In this document: positions 4,160 through 5,125 of the stretch, piece by piece
Numbering within the stretch: position 1 is the stretch's first letter
How the letters are laid out: the number at the start of each line of letters is the position of its first letter
Assembly (NCBI GenBank): GCA_035708065.1
Contig: DASSTC010000046.1
Span: 1 to 5,125 of the forward strand
Direction: 5' to 3'
Source: JAICUY01 sp035708065
GTDB lineage: Bacteria; Chloroflexota; Limnocylindria; QHBO01
Length of the DNA stretch: 5,125 nucleotides
The notes under the pieces: generated by a model
Databases searched by the model: none
The model's input: the letters and a program-made list of their open reading frames with translations, nothing else
Told to the model about the DNA's origin: nothing
Translations under genes and position numbers: made by a program

Positions 4160-5125
4160 ATGAGCGACGAAGCGGCGACCATCGAGAACCTGCTGCGCGA
4201 GGAGCGCACCTTCCCGCCGCCGTCCGAGTTCGCGGCCACCGCGCTGCTCAACGACCCATCGATCTACGACCGGGCCGCGACCGAAGAGGGCTTCCGCGCC
4301 TTCTGGGACGCCGAGGGCCGCCAGCTCGACTGGATGCAGCCGTACGACGAGCTCTACACCTGGGAGGCGCCGTACGCCAAATGGTTCCTCGGCGGCAAGC
4401 TGAACGTCAGCGTCAACTGCCTTGACCGACATGTCGCCAACGGCCTGGGCGATCGCGTCGCCTATTACTGGGAAGGCGAGCCGGGGGACAGCCGGACGAC
4501 CACCTACCGGCAGCTGCTCGACGAGGTCTGCCAGCTGACCAACGCGCTGCGCGGCCTCGGCGTGAAGAAGGGCGACCGCGTCGCGATCTACATGCCGATG
4601 ATCCCCGAGCTGCCGGTGGCCATGCTCGCCTGCGCGCGGATCGGCGCCCCGCACAGCGTCGTGTTCGGCGGCTTCTCGGCCGATGCCCTCGCCGGGCGCA
4701 TCGAGGACGCCCAGTGCACCGTCCTGATCACCGCCGACGGCGGCCATCGCAAGGGCGCGGTCGTCGACCTGAAGTCGCAGGCCGATGACGCGGTCGGCCG
4801 CTCACCATCGATCGAGCACTGCGTCGTCGTGAAGCGCACCGGTGCCGAGGTGGCATGGGACGAGGGCCGCGACCACTGGTACCACGAGCTGATCGCCGAC
4901 CAGCCGACCACGGCCGACCCCGAGCCGATGGACTCCGAGGACCTCCTCTACCTGCTCTACACCTCCGGCACGACGGCGAAGCCGAAGGGGATCATGCACA
5001 CCACCGGCGGCTACCTCGCGGGGGTCGCCACCACGCATCGGTACATCTTCGACATCCATCCGGAGACCGATGTCTACTGGTGCATGGCCGACATCGGCTG
5101 GGTGACCGGCCATTCGTACATCGTC
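4160..5125 (+). CDS. acs: Acetyl-CoA synthetase, N-terminal half (partial)
   Basis: This is an AMP-forming acetate:CoA ligase: acetate + ATP + CoA gives acetyl-CoA + AMP + PPi through an acetyl-adenylate, a cytosolic route for assimilating acetate. The frame is open from ATG 4160 to the right edge, giving 322 residues of a family usually near 650. Collinear matches to bacterial Acs include the N-terminal domain with LNVSVNCLDRH, then GVKKGDRVAIYMPMIPELPV, AMLACARIGAPHSVVFGGFS and GGHRKG (194-199, the CoA-contact region). The ATP-binding P-loop TSGTTAKPKG is at 268-277, directly followed by the HTTGGYL segment. DIGWVTGHSYIV (311-322) carries the Val-Thr pair (315-316) that lines the acetate pocket in Salmonella Acs and argues for acetate or a similar short acid over longer acyl groups. 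The P-loop has Ala where E. coli has Gly. The C-terminal domain with the acetylatable lysine lies beyond the window. A propionyl-CoA synthetase is less likely but not excluded. It is divergent from the MarR gene, with no sign of an operon link. Confidence 0.95.
   Translation, partial: MSDEAATIENLLREERTFPPPSEFAATALLNDPSIYDRAATEEGFRAFWDAEGRQLDWMQPYDELYTWEAPYAKWFLGGKLNVSVNCLDRHVANGLGDRVAYYWEGEPGDSRTTTYRQLLDEVCQLTNALRGLGVKKGDRVAIYMPMIPELPVAMLACARIGAPHSVVFGGFSADALAGRIEDAQCTVLITADGGHRKGAVVDLKSQADDAVGRSPSIEHCVVVKRTGAEVAWDEGRDHWYHELIADQPTTADPEPMDSEDLLYLLYTSGTTAKPKGIMHTTGGYLAGVATTHRYIFDIHPETDVYWCMADIGWVTGHSYIV

Noticed and set aside
3925..4425. Open frames on both strands in the MarR-acs gap
   Set aside because: They are composition-poor for coding, run into acs out of frame, and their translations are Ser/Arg-rich without domains.

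Overview
This is high-GC bacterial chromosomal DNA. All five reading frames called here strongly prefer G or C at the third codon position. No phage, transposase, rRNA, tRNA or CRISPR array is visible. GC level, protein style and several start codons that look leaderless would suit Chloroflexota or Actinomycetota-like lineages, but the sequence gives no decisive taxonomic marker.

Layout, left to right. (1) A leftward gene runs off the left edge. Its visible part is a basic start, a hydrophobic export segment and the beginning of what may be a serine hydrolase domain. (2) A short divergent control region (about 334-454) holds a strong inverted repeat, a candidate promoter and an A+T-rich palindrome placed over its -10 element. 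(3) Two tandem rightward genes (455-1858 and 1869-3215) encode clearly paralogous 12-helix Major Facilitator transporters of the MFS_3 type. They are almost certainly co-transcribed, with only 10 bases between them. (4) A convergent leftward gene (3245-3751) encodes a MarR-family winged-helix regulator. (5) A 408-base non-coding region carries a 12-base perfect inverted repeat that continues as a second matching block at identical spacing, and three 11-base tandem repeats just before (6) a rightward gene for acetyl-CoA synthetase, cut by the right edge after 322 residues.

How they may work together: a MarR regulator beside an exporter pair is a classic arrangement in which the regulator represses the exporter until a small molecule releases it. 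The palindrome over the transporter promoter is a plausible operator, but no matching copy was found in front of the MarR gene, so the link is inference. Acetyl-CoA synthetase appears to be an independent housekeeping unit with its own leader and Shine-Dalgarno site.

I do not see a clearly new system. The points most worth a second look are the operator-like palindrome at 437-451, the two-block inverted repeat at 3890-4032, the helical-turn-spaced triplet repeat in the acs leader, and the contrast between leaderless-looking starts and the strong Shine-Dalgarno of acs.
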